Positions 51,970 through 59,941 of a DNA stretch of 64,000 nt are shown here, one piece after another; position 1 is the first letter of the stretch, and each line of letters opens with the position of its first letter. The notes under the pieces were generated by a model that was not told the DNA's origin, did no database searches, and saw only the letters and a list, made by a program, of their open reading frames with translations. This DNA comes from Flavobacterium sp. Root186. Its GTDB lineage: Bacteria; Bacteroidota; Bacteroidia; Flavobacteriales; Flavobacteriaceae. The position numbers and the translations under genes were made by a program. The DNA lies in the NCBI RefSeq assembly GCF_001428525.1, contig NZ_LMHW01000017.1, forward strand, positions 124,001-188,000, written 5' to 3'.

Positions 51970-52968
51970 TTAATCATTCTGATTTTTCAATCCGAATAGA
52001 TCTCCTTTTTTAAACAATATCAAATCGTCTTTTAAAGCTTGATTGTTTCTTTGTGTTACTGCTGGTGAATCTAAATCGCTTAAATCTGGTTTTCCTGCAT
52101 TTACCCATGCTGTATACCAGAAACTTGCTGTTGCCGTAATGGCTTTTTTCATTTGACTTTCAACCATTCCGTTTAGCTGATCGTTTAGTTTCTTTGCATA
52201 TTCATCAGAGAAAATTGGAGTGTTGTATTTGCTTTTCAATACTTTCCCATCAGCATCCATTTTAAAAACCTGACTTTCCGGAGTTGACGTTCTCAACTTT
52301 TTATCGATGTCTAACAATGGCTGCGCCAAACTGTGTGTATCGTTGATCATGTCCCAGACTGCTTTATGAACATCTGTATAATATTGTGCCTGAGGAACAT
52401 TTAATTTATAATTTTTAGCAAATAATTCAGGTAGTCTGCTTTCCCAAAGAGAATGAATCCCTTTTTGGTCGCTCAATTGTCCGTCGTGATTTGCAGAAGT
52501 GTGTAACGGCATATGTGCATCACCTATATAATGACCTAAATCTGCAGCGAGAAATAAAATTTCTGCTCTGTTTTTATCTTTAAAAGCTTTGGTTAACTTC
52601 ACCATCATATCTTCAATATACCAAGGTAAAATTCCGTTATCGTTCAAGAATTTAGCATCGTATTTTTTCTTTGCGGCTTCCATTGTCTGAGGAATACTAT
52701 CGGCAGAACCAAAGTTTTCCATGTCGAAATAATGCCTTGGATTTTCGTCTTTATAATTTAAAGCATATTTACGAATATCCGGAACTGAAGCTTCCTGCGT
52801 AATAAAATCAATGTGGTTGTAAAAGAAAACCTGAAGTTGCTGTGGTAAAGCCATTACAGCTGCTTTATTAATTCTTTCATGGCCTACAATTCCCCATGAT
52901 AAAGTAAAAAAACCAATAATTAATGCGAAGAATGCAATCAATTTTGGCCTCATTTTGAAGTTTTTCAT
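51970..52968 (-). CDS. S1/P1-type nuclease / zinc phospholipase C-fold enzyme, secreted
   Basis: The start is set at 52968 (332 residues). An upstream in-frame ATG at 52992 lies inside the -7 promoter box at 52990-52997 and cannot be in the mRNA made from it. The signal peptide ends before Trp25; in S1/P1 nucleases the mature N-terminal Trp binds zinc, and WGIVGHERIN fits. Further zinc motifs are HYIGDAHMPLH and GIHSLWE. It would cleave single-stranded nucleic acid or phosphodiesters in the periplasm. Alternative: a phospholipase-C-like member of the same fold. Confidence 0.8.
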   Translation of the reverse strand: MKNFKMRPKLIAFFALIIGFFTLSWGIVGHERINKAAVMALPQQLQVFFYNHIDFITQEASVPDIRKYALNYKDENPRHYFDMENFGSADSIPQTMEAAKKKYDAKFLNDNGILPWYIEDMMVKLTKAFKDKNRAEILFLAADLGHYIGDAHMPLHTSANHDGQLSDQKGIHSLWESRLPELFAKNYKLNVPQAQYYTDVHKAVWDMINDTHSLAQPLLDIDKKLRTSTPESQVFKMDADGKVLKSKYNTPIFSDEYAKKLNDQLNGMVESQMKKAITATASFWYTAWVNAGKPDLSDLDSPAVTQRNNQALKDDLILFKKGDLFGLKNQND

Positions 52969-52989
52969 TTTGTTTTTGTATTTGGAAGG

Positions 52990-52997
52990 CAAAGTTA
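52990..52997 (-). promoter_or_regulatory. -7 promoter box of the S1/P1-like gene
   Basis: Minus-strand TAACTTTG matches TAnnTTTG. Because it covers the first possible ATG (52992), it decides the start at 52968. Confidence 0.6.
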
Positions 52998-53109
52998 CCG
53001 TATTTAAAGATAATTTAAAAGATTACCCTTGAAGAATATATTAATTTAACTTTTATTAGTTTTTAAACCATCTGAGTAATAATATGTTCGTGTTAAGAGT
53101 TTTTATTTG

Positions 53110-53117
53110 TATGTTTG
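53110..53117 (+). promoter_or_regulatory. -7 promoter box of the secreted protein gene
   Basis: TATGTTTG matches TAnnTTTG and lies inside the longer open frame that begins at 53084. It supports the downstream start at 53141. Confidence 0.5.
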
Positions 53118-53140
53118 TTTTAGTCTTAAGTTTTATAAAT

Positions 53141-54091
53141 ATGCGCCATTTATCTCTGTTTTTTATCCTAATTTTTAGTTCAGTTTGTTTTGCTCAAGAA
53201 GCTGACATAGAGCTAAAAAACGTTAACGATACTATTTTAAATCCTAAACGGATTCTAAAAATACAAGATCAGTTTGATGGAATAAAAACGATGCAAAAAT
53301 TGTTTCCCGGAAAATTATACAAGCTTTCTGACCACAATACTTTTATAAGCTGGAAATGTAAAACTTGCAAACCTTTACCTTTTACTGATGTGAATGGCGT
53401 TGAAGGTGATCAATTGTTTCCTTACAGCGAAGGTGTGGCAACAAGACTTCTTGCTAACATTGATTATTCTGATTCTAAAGGAAACCAATTCAAAATTTTA
53501 GCTTTTAATCATTCTTATTACGATGCAGATGGTTTACAAACCGGACGTTTTTCTGGCGGTTTATTAGGTTTGGCAAAATTTGCTAAAAATGGCAGTGCTT
53601 GGGAAATGAGATCTTTTCAGCCTGCAGTTGCTGCTTTTGGTGCTTTTTCACAATCTCCAAAACCTAAACTTTTACAAATTGGAGAAGATCAATATGCTTT
53701 TACTTTACTACATGTAAATGGTGGTGCCGGCGGCCCTTTTGAAGGTTATCTTTATATTGTTGCTGGTTTTGATGGCAAATATCAGCCAATCCTGGAAGCT
53801 AATAATTACCAGTTAACAAACGTTTCAAGCATAAAATGGTCTGGTTCTTATACAGTTGTCGATGACGGTACCAAAAAGCATTTTAGAGATATCATTATTA
53901 AAACCAGCGGATCATTTAGTAAAACAGCAAAGGCAGAAGATGAATTTGAAGTTACACCTCCAGAGGAAATTGCTGCAGTGGCAAAAACTAAAAAATCATT
54001 TAATTTTGAAATTGAAAGACGTTTTTCTTTTAAAGGAAAATTCTATAAAATGATAGGAAAACCGGTTGTCAAATTTTCTAATGTAAAATAG
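53141..54091 (+). CDS. Secreted protein of unknown function (316 residues)
   Basis: The start at 53141 gives MRHLSLFFILIFSSVCFAQ, a clean signal peptide with cleavage after CFA; the open frame extends upstream to 53084 but that part overlaps the promoter box. The mature protein is beta-rich, with YKLSDHNTFISWKCKTCKPL containing a CxxC-like pair. No domain is recognised. It converges with the exporter gene, one base between stops. Confidence 0.7.
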   Translation: MRHLSLFFILIFSSVCFAQEADIELKNVNDTILNPKRILKIQDQFDGIKTMQKLFPGKLYKLSDHNTFISWKCKTCKPLPFTDVNGVEGDQLFPYSEGVATRLLANIDYSDSKGNQFKILAFNHSYYDADGLQTGRFSGGLLGLAKFAKNGSAWEMRSFQPAVAAFGAFSQSPKPKLLQIGEDQYAFTLLHVNGGAGGPFEGYLYIVAGFDGKYQPILEANNYQLTNVSSIKWSGSYTVVDDGTKKHFRDIIIKTSGSFSKTAKAEDEFEVTPPEEIAAVAKTKKSFNFEIERRFSFKGKFYKMIGKPVVKFSNVK

Positions 54092-54092
54092 T

Positions 54093-55058
54093 CTAACTAA
54101 GAAAAACAATTGACACTAAACTTAAACCTGCAATAAATACCCAAAGAAAAACGCCTTGAAGTAAAGGCTTTACCCCTACTGATTTTAAAGTATTTATATT
54201 TAAAGTCGCTCCAATTAAAAACAGCGTAATGGTTAAACCAATTTTAGCAAAACTTACAATATGCGGTGTAAAAATAGATACTTGCGGAACGTAAGAATTG
54301 ATAAGCATCGCCAAAACGAATAAACCAATAAAATAAGGAATCTTAATTTTTGAGTTTTTATTTTTAAAAATAACTGCTGTTAAAAGTGAAATTGGAATAA
54401 TCCATAAGGCTCTGGCTAATTTTACAGTTGTGGCTATTTGCAAGGCTTCGACTCCATATCTATTTGCCGCGCCAACTACCGAACTTGTATCGTGAATGGC
54501 GATTGCACACCATAATCCGAAATCTTTTTGAGACAAATCAAGCTGATGTCCGATAAACGGGAAAGCAAACAGTGCAATTGAATTTAATATAAATATTACG
54601 CCTAAAGCTATTGAGGTTTGGTTTTCATTAGATTTTATTACTGGAGAAATTGCTGCGATGGCACTTCCACCACAAATTGCAGTTCCGCATGAAATTAAAT
54701 GTGATGTTTTTTTCTCGGTTTTAAGCCATTTTCCTAACAGAAAACCAAAAAATAAGGTGCTGAAAATTGAGAATATAGTTAATACAAATCCTTCTTTTCC
54801 TACTGAAAATGCGCTTGATGCATTCATTCCGAAACCTAAACCTACAACTGAAAACTGCAATAAAAAAGTTATGGCTTTGCTGTTGAATGCTACAAAAGGA
54901 TTTCCGAATATATTCACTATTATAACGCCAATTAATAAAGCAACTGGCGGAGAAATTATCGAAAATAAACATAACAAGATTACAACAGCAAAAATTAATT
55001 GCTGCAAAAAATGATTTATTTCAAATAAATGTGATGCGGAATGTTGTTTCGTTTTCAA
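54093..55058 (-). CDS. yeiH: YeiH-family putative sulfate exporter (UPF0324)
   Basis: A 321-residue inner-membrane protein with about ten hydrophobic helices. FSVVGLGFGMNASSAFSVGKEG near residue 70 and the conserved CGTAICGGSAIAAISPVIKS near 125 are signatures of the YeiH/UPF0324 family. IAIHDTSSVVGAANRYG near 187 is another. A sulfate or sulfonate export role is a family proposal, not shown. It stands 75 bp downstream of a LysR regulator, the pairing seen for yeiE-yeiH in enterobacteria, here in the same orientation. Confidence 0.85.
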   Translation of the reverse strand: MKTKQHSASHLFEINHFLQQLIFAVVILLCLFSIISPPVALLIGVIIVNIFGNPFVAFNSKAITFLLQFSVVGLGFGMNASSAFSVGKEGFVLTIFSIFSTLFFGFLLGKWLKTEKKTSHLISCGTAICGGSAIAAISPVIKSNENQTSIALGVIFILNSIALFAFPFIGHQLDLSQKDFGLWCAIAIHDTSSVVGAANRYGVEALQIATTVKLARALWIIPISLLTAVIFKNKNSKIKIPYFIGLFVLAMLINSYVPQVSIFTPHIVSFAKIGLTITLFLIGATLNINTLKSVGVKPLLQGVFLWVFIAGLSLVSIVFLS

Positions 55059-55095
55059 AATAAGGTAATTGATATTTTACCTTGCAAAGTTCCGA

Positions 55096-55132
55096 CGATT
55101 AAATGGAAATCGCCAATCGTAAAATACAATCG
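55096..55132. promoter_or_regulatory. CGATT-box cluster between the LysR gene and yeiH
   Basis: AATCG occurs at 55108-55112, 55115-55119 and 55128-55132, with an inverted CGATT at 55096-55100, in 37 bp upstream of yeiH. This is a candidate LysR-type binding region. The yeiH -7 is weak (GAACTTTG on the minus strand at 55085-55092). Confidence 0.35.
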
Positions 55133-55133
55133 A

Positions 55134-56030
55134 CTATAACTTCAGATTATAATGATTTGCAATATTTTGAATAAACAATTCTGATAAAGGATCTGATTTT
55201 CCTAATAAGGTAATGATATAAAAATGTCTTTCGATTGCTAATTTTTCGACATCTAAAACAATTAATTCTTTGTTTTTCAACTCTTTGCTTACTGCATGAA
55301 TGGACATAAAAGCAAAACAATCTGAATTTAATAAATAGGATTTTATGCTTTCTGTACTTCCTAACTGCATTTCAATTTGCAAGTCAGAGAATTTTAAACC
55401 GACCTTTTTAAGTGCAAATTCTATAACTTCAAGTGTTCCTGATCCGCGTTCGCGGGTTATGAATTTCATTGATTTTAAATCGTTTACTGAAATTTCATTT
55501 TGCTGTACAAATGGATTATTACTATTGCAGACTAAAACCAGTTCATCTTTTAAAAACGGAATGTATTTTATAGATTGATTTTTTGACTGTCCTTCCACAA
55601 TTCCAATTTCGATTTCTTTATTGATTAAAGCATTTTCGATTTGTTCTGTATTTCCGTTTAACAAATTGACTTTTATGTCTTTTTGTTTTTGATGAAAACG
55701 TGCCAAAACGGGAGAAATTATATATTGTGAAATCGTGGTACTTGCGCCTAATCGCAGTAATCCCTGACGTTCACTGATAAAGGAACTCATTTCAAAATCG
55801 ATTTCCCGGTAAATTTCGAAGATTTCTTTGGTATGCTTTAGCAGAATTTCTCCAGCCGGAGTTAAAGCTATTTTAGAACCGTTTCGTTCGAAAAGTTTTG
55901 TTTTATAAGTTTCTTCTAGTTCCTGAATATGCTTTGAAACTGCCGGCTGTGTTATATACAATTCCGTTGCCGCTTTAGTAAAATTAAGGCGGAGTGCAAC
56001 TGTATAGAAAACTTTTAGCCTGAAATCCAT
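55134..56030 (-). CDS. LysR-family transcriptional regulator
   Basis: A 298-residue regulator. The N-terminal winged helix (about 1-60) has LNFTKAATELYITQPAVSKHIQELEETYKTKLFER. The C-terminal effector domain has RLGASTTISQYIISPVLARFH and SVNDLKSMKFITRERGSGT, as in the CysB/Cbl/YeiE group. It likely controls yeiH downstream. It starts 11 bp after the stop codon of the TPR gene, which suggests that VWA, TPR, LysR and yeiH can be read together. Confidence 0.85.
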   Translation of the reverse strand: MDFRLKVFYTVALRLNFTKAATELYITQPAVSKHIQELEETYKTKLFERNGSKIALTPAGEILLKHTKEIFEIYREIDFEMSSFISERQGLLRLGASTTISQYIISPVLARFHQKQKDIKVNLLNGNTEQIENALINKEIEIGIVEGQSKNQSIKYIPFLKDELVLVCNSNNPFVQQNEISVNDLKSMKFITRERGSGTLEVIEFALKKVGLKFSDLQIEMQLGSTESIKSYLLNSDCFAFMSIHAVSKELKNKELIVLDVEKLAIERHFYIITLLGKSDPLSELFIQNIANHYNLKL

Positions 56031-56041
56031 AATATATAATT

Positions 56042-56545
56042 CTATTTACAGTTGACTTTTATTTTAAGATTTATATTGTCGTCTTTATATCCTAAATTGA
56101 GTGCTTTATTAAAATTCACACAAGCGCTGTCTTTATTTTTCATTAAGGCATATAAATTCCCTATATTATAAAAAGCAAGCGAATATTCAGGATTAAGTTT
56201 AATAGTCATTTTAAAATCAGAAAGCGCTTTCTTATATTCTTTAACTTTCTTGTAAGCAACACCTCGATTATTATAGGCTTCGAAATCATTTGGGTTGAAT
56301 TCAAGCGATTTTGAATAATCTAAAATAACATTTTGTTCTTTACCACCAATCTTTTGTTGAGAATAAGCTCTATTGTAATAAGCTTCATTATCGTTAGGGT
56401 TTTTCTCTATTGCTTTTGTAAAAAAATAAATTGATTTTTCGTAGTTTCCATTTTTAGATTGAAAAACACCTAAATTAAAATAATCATTTCCCTGACAACT
56501 AATCATTGTTATCAAAAAGATAACGAATATTAAAGTATATTTCAT
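56042..56545 (-). CDS. TPR-repeat lipoprotein
   Basis: A 167-residue lipoprotein with signal MKYTLIFVIFLITMISC (Cys17). Three to four tetratricopeptide repeats follow, with FNLGVFQSKNGNYEKSIYFFTKAIEKNPNDNEAYYNRAYSQQKIG-type spacing, seen as NPNDNEAYYNRAYSQ, NPNDFEAYNNRGVAY and NPEYSLAFYNIGNLY. It probably holds a partner at the cell envelope. The partner is not known. It lies between the VWA-like and LysR genes with short gaps. Confidence 0.8.
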   Translation of the reverse strand: MKYTLIFVIFLITMISCQGNDYFNLGVFQSKNGNYEKSIYFFTKAIEKNPNDNEAYYNRAYSQQKIGGKEQNVILDYSKSLEFNPNDFEAYNNRGVAYKKVKEYKKALSDFKMTIKLNPEYSLAFYNIGNLYALMKNKDSACVNFNKALNLGYKDDNINLKIKVNCK

Positions 56546-56573
56546 ATCTATCTAAAAATAGTTTTACTATAAT

Positions 56574-58601
56574 TTACAATAACCCGTTATATTTTCTAAC
56601 AAACCATTCCGCCGTTAATAAAGCAGCAATTAAAATCAATAACCAAACCCAGTCAATTATTGGAGTTTTTGTTGAGATGTTTTTCTCGATTGATTTGTAT
56701 TCTTTATTTTCTAAAAGTGTATTGATCAAGTCTTCTTCTTGATTTTCGAAGAAAGCTTTTCCGTTGGTTTGTAAAGCCAATTGTTTCAGTTTTAAAACAT
56801 CAGGATTTACAAATTGTTTTTCGATATCAAAATCTAAAATTTCAAAATGACTGGAATACGATGTGTTTGAATTTAATTCTTTTACAGTGAAATTATATTT
56901 TCCGGCTGTTAATCCTTCTAAGTTTACGGAGAATGAATTATTTCCTTTTAATAAATCGTAATTCTTCGCTTGTTTGGTTTCGGCATTTGTAACTGTGATT
57001 GTTAGCCTTGCTTTTTCGTCAAACTCATAGTTTTTATTGAAGTATTGGGCGTTGATTACGATTTCTTCTCCAGAATTATAAAAACTTTCGTGTGTTACAA
57101 CCAATGATTTTTTTGAAGTTGATGTTGCCAAAAACTGAATTATCTTATCTACAAAAACATCGTACTTTTCAAAGGACTGATTGTCGATATGACTTTGTAA
57201 ACGCCATTTCCAGCTGTTTTCTCCCAAAAGAAAAGCAGTTCGTTTTCCTTGGTTTTCGGCGAAAGCCAATAAAGGCGCATTGGTAGAAACGTTTCTAATT
57301 TTTGAAGAAAGTAAAACCGATACATTTCCGTTTGTTGAAATTGTTCCGAATACATTTTGCAATGGCGGGAAATTTTCAAAACCAATATTGTCTATCGCAA
57401 ATAGATTAAACTGCGGTTGAAACTCTGATAAGTAATCTTCAACCTGTCCGCTCATTTTGAAGATTAAATTGTTTTGCTGTTGATTTAGAAAATTAAAATC
57501 AGTGCTGTTTCCGGTTATGATAAAGGTATTTCTTCCGGCCGCTTTATTATTGTCAAAAATTGGTTTAAAAGCATAAGTTGGCTGGTATAAAACTAAGACT
57601 GAAGCTTCTTGTAACTGATTAATATCATTGGGCTTAACCAAGATTACTTTACGCTGCGCATTAACTTCTATAGAACGTTTTAAGGCCGCAATATCGGGAT
57701 GGTTTATTGCCGAAACTATGGCAATTGTTGATTTTTGATCGATTATTTCGACAGCAAAATTCTTGATATTATTGTAACTGTTTTTCTCTTTTGCGTTTGA
57801 TGAAATGCTGGCTCTAAAAATTTGCAATCCTACTTTATCTGCAGGTAAAAGCAAATTTAAAGTCGCTGTTTTTTTAGATGGAGAAAAAGAAACTTTCTCT
57901 TTTGCTACAACTGAATTTCCCTGCGAAATTGTAAAATCAGCAGTTGTTGCTTTATTTCCGGCATATTGCAGGAATACTTCAACGGGAAATTTATTTTTGT
58001 GGAATGCGTATTTATTTACGTTAAGCTGATTTATTTTTAAATCAAAAAATGTGGTTGTATCTCCTACAACCAAAGGATAAACTTTATTGACAGGATCGAA
58101 TCTATAAACATAGTCGTTTCCTGTAGTTTGATTTCCGTCAGTAATAATAACCGTTGGGAAAGTCAGGTTTTTGTTGATGCTTTTTAAATTCTTGGCAACT
58201 TCATCTAAATTGGTTTGTTTTCCTTTGAAATCAAATTTATCTGAAGTTTTAAATTCGTCGTCAAACTGATATGACTGAATTTCGAATTTTTCTTTTAAAG
58301 CAGGATTTGATATCAGCTTTTGATATAATTCAATTGCTTTTTTATCTGATTTTAAAGCTGTTATTGAACTTGAATTATCAACTGCAATCGCTAAAGGTGT
58401 TTTGGTTATTTCCAGCGAACTCTTAGAAATTATGGGGTTTATTAATAAAACCAATAATCCAAAAATGGCCAGAAAACGTAAAAAAGCCAAAAACCAAATC
58501 AGATTTGATTTGTTTTTGGCTCTATAAAAGTATTGAAAGTACGACAAACCACCCGCTATTACTAAAGAAAGTAATAATAATAAAATCGTGTTTGTAGTCA
58601 T
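56574..58601 (-). CDS. VWA-like membrane protein (BatA-like layout)
   Basis: A 675-residue protein. Two N-terminal hydrophobic helices (about 4-20 and 34-58) precede a von Willebrand A-like domain whose metal-site start AIAVDNSSSITAL is visible near residue 95. The rest is beta-rich and extracytoplasmic. A single C-terminal helix (about 651-668, DWVWLLILIAALLTAEW) ends the protein. The layout recalls the Bat/aerotolerance-type proteins but without the typical neighbouring MoxR ATPase. Function is unknown. Confidence 0.65.
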   Translation of the reverse strand: MTTNTILLLLLSLVIAGGLSYFQYFYRAKNKSNLIWFLAFLRFLAIFGLLVLLINPIISKSSLEITKTPLAIAVDNSSSITALKSDKKAIELYQKLISNPALKEKFEIQSYQFDDEFKTSDKFDFKGKQTNLDEVAKNLKSINKNLTFPTVIITDGNQTTGNDYVYRFDPVNKVYPLVVGDTTTFFDLKINQLNVNKYAFHKNKFPVEVFLQYAGNKATTADFTISQGNSVVAKEKVSFSPSKKTATLNLLLPADKVGLQIFRASISSNAKEKNSYNNIKNFAVEIIDQKSTIAIVSAINHPDIAALKRSIEVNAQRKVILVKPNDINQLQEASVLVLYQPTYAFKPIFDNNKAAGRNTFIITGNSTDFNFLNQQQNNLIFKMSGQVEDYLSEFQPQFNLFAIDNIGFENFPPLQNVFGTISTNGNVSVLLSSKIRNVSTNAPLLAFAENQGKRTAFLLGENSWKWRLQSHIDNQSFEKYDVFVDKIIQFLATSTSKKSLVVTHESFYNSGEEIVINAQYFNKNYEFDEKARLTITVTNAETKQAKNYDLLKGNNSFSVNLEGLTAGKYNFTVKELNSNTSYSSHFEILDFDIEKQFVNPDVLKLKQLALQTNGKAFFENQEEDLINTLLENKEYKSIEKNISTKTPIIDWVWLLILIAALLTAEWFVRKYNGLL

Positions 58602-58605
58602 ATTT

Positions 58606-58720
58606 TTTAGTATTCAGTAATCAGTTTTTAGTGATCAGCATTAGAAATCGAATTATAACAAATGTGTTCTCTTTATTATTTTTCAGATTAGATATTTACT
58701 GAATACTTAAAACTGAACAC
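58606..58720. repeat. Inverted repeat, AGTATTCAGTA family, in the fabG-VWA gap
   Basis: AGTATTCAGTA (58609-58619) pairs exactly with TACTGAATACT (58697-58707); weaker CAGTTTTTAGTG and AAAACTGAACACTG units extend the arms. Confidence 0.75.
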
Positions 58721-58729
58721 TGCAAACCA

Positions 58730-59476
58730 TTAAGTAAGCATTCCTCCACAAACATTAAGAACTTGTCCTGTAACGTATGCACTCATATCTGAAGCTAAGA
58801 AAAGACATGCATTTGCAACATCTTCAGTAGTTCCGCCACGTTTCAACGGAATTCCGTCTCTCCATCCTTTTACTACATCTTCCGGTAATTTTGCAGTCAT
58901 TTCAGTTTCGATAAAACCTGGAGCGATTGCGTTGCAGCGAATATTACGAGAACCTAATTCTAAAGCTACTGATTTTGTAAAACCAATTGCTCCGGCTTTT
59001 GAAGCGGCGTAGTTCGTTTGACCTGCATTTCCAGAAACTCCAACTACAGAACTAATATTGATAATAGAACCTGCACGTTGTTTTAAGAAAGTTTTTTGGA
59101 TTGCTTTTGTCATATTGAAAACAGATTTCAAGTTAACATCAATAACCTGGTCAAAATCAGCTTCAGACATACGCATAAGTAAGTTGTCTTTTGTGATTCC
59201 GGCGTTGTTAATTAAAATATCAACTGTTCCAAAATCTGCTAAAACAGCATCAACAAAAGCTTGTGCCTCATTAAAATCGGCTGCGTTAGATTGGTAACCT
59301 TTTGCTTTAACTCCTAAACTATTTAACTCAGCTTCAAGAGCTTCTGCAGATGCAGCAGATGAACTATATGTAAATGCTACGTTTGCTCCGTGTTTAGCAA
59401 AAACTTCTGCAATTCCTTTACCAATTCCGCGGCTGGCGCCAGTAATGATTGCTACTTTTCCTTCTAGTAATTTCAT
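58730..59476 (-). CDS. fabG: 3-oxoacyl-ACP reductase
   Basis: A 248-residue short-chain dehydrogenase for fatty-acid synthesis, NADPH-dependent. The start at 59476 (MKLLEGKVAIITGASRGIG) gives the usual length; the open frame reaches 59584 but that stretch covers the promoter box at 59508-59515. The dinucleotide loop TGASRGIG, the NNAG at INNAGITKDN, and the catalytic Ser-Tyr-Lys (SSVVGVSGNAGQTNYAASKAG) are all present. No acyl carrier protein gene is beside it. Confidence 0.95.
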   Translation of the reverse strand: MKLLEGKVAIITGASRGIGKGIAEVFAKHGANVAFTYSSSAASAEALEAELNSLGVKAKGYQSNAADFNEAQAFVDAVLADFGTVDILINNAGITKDNLLMRMSEADFDQVIDVNLKSVFNMTKAIQKTFLKQRAGSIINISSVVGVSGNAGQTNYAASKAGAIGFTKSVALELGSRNIRCNAIAPGFIETEMTAKLPEDVVKGWRDGIPLKRGGTTEDVANACLFLASDMSAYVTGQVLNVCGGMLT

Positions 59477-59507
59477 ATTAAGGTATTCGTTTTTATTTTT
59501 CGAATTA

Positions 59508-59515
59508 CAAATATA
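59508..59515 (-). promoter_or_regulatory. -7 promoter box of fabG
   Basis: Minus-strand TATATTTG matches TAnnTTTG; it lies inside the longer open frame and so supports the start at 59476. Confidence 0.6.
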
Positions 59516-59582
59516 GAGTATTTGGGCATTTAATAAAATTTGTTTTATAAAAATTGGCTCAGAATTTTCTTTTATTACAAAC

Positions 59583-59638
59583 AAAAAAACAGCTCAAAAA
59601 ACTGAGCTGCTTCCACCAAAATAAATAAAACTAAAATC
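59583..59638 (-). terminator. Terminator after the 59-residue gene (direct-repeat copy 1)
   Basis: CAGCTCA (59590-59596) pairs with TGAGCTG (59603-59609), with a U tract on the minus strand. The terminator and about 30 bp beyond it resemble 59882-59938, so the two form a direct repeat. Confidence 0.8.
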
Positions 59639-59669
59639 TTAACATCAATTTTTAAAGGATATTTTCTTT

Positions 59670-59849
59670 CTACTGATGCTGGTTTTCTTTTTTTCGTTTT
59701 AAACGATCATATATTATAGCAATAACTGCAAGAATTATAGAGATATATAAATAGTATCTTAAATACTCATAGTACATCTCATTTATAAATAAAAGCCCTA
59801 TTCCCCAGATGAAAATGGCAATATTTGCTGGTGTTATATATTTTTTCAT
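59670..59849 (-). CDS. Small membrane protein, 59 residues
   Basis: ATG at 59849 and TAG at 59670-59672. The product starts MKKYITPANIAIFIWGIGLL, then continues through YYEYLRYYLYISIILAVIAIIYD, giving two hydrophobic helices and a KRKKENQHQ tail. This fits a small two-helix inner-membrane protein. It is bounded by two near-identical terminators, one on each side. Support is from reading frame, hydrophobicity and terminator position only. Confidence 0.55.
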   Translation of the reverse strand: MKKYITPANIAIFIWGIGLLFINEMYYEYLRYYLYISIILAVIAIIYDRLKRKKENQHQ

Positions 59850-59880
59850 ACTAATTATTCTTTAGGATATCTGATTTTAA

Positions 59881-59938
59881 TAAAAAAACAGCCCAATAAA
59901 TTGAGCTGCTTTCTCCAAAATAAAAATTAAAACTAAAA
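59881..59938 (-). terminator. Terminator of the Sus operon (direct-repeat copy 2)
   Basis: CAGCCCAA (59889-59896) pairs with TTGAGCTG (59901-59908), with one mismatch, and is followed by a U tract. Its arrangement and downstream AT-rich tail match the copy at 59583-59638. Confidence 0.8.
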
Positions 59939-59941
59939 TTA

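Noticed and set aside
51680..51977. Two overlapping minus-strand open frames of 70-77 codons
   Set aside because: They run through the REP-like palindromes and the terminator and have no protein-like composition.
54658..55014. A 118-codon plus-strand frame inside yeiH
   Set aside because: Antisense to a conserved membrane protein; no start context or independent homology hint.
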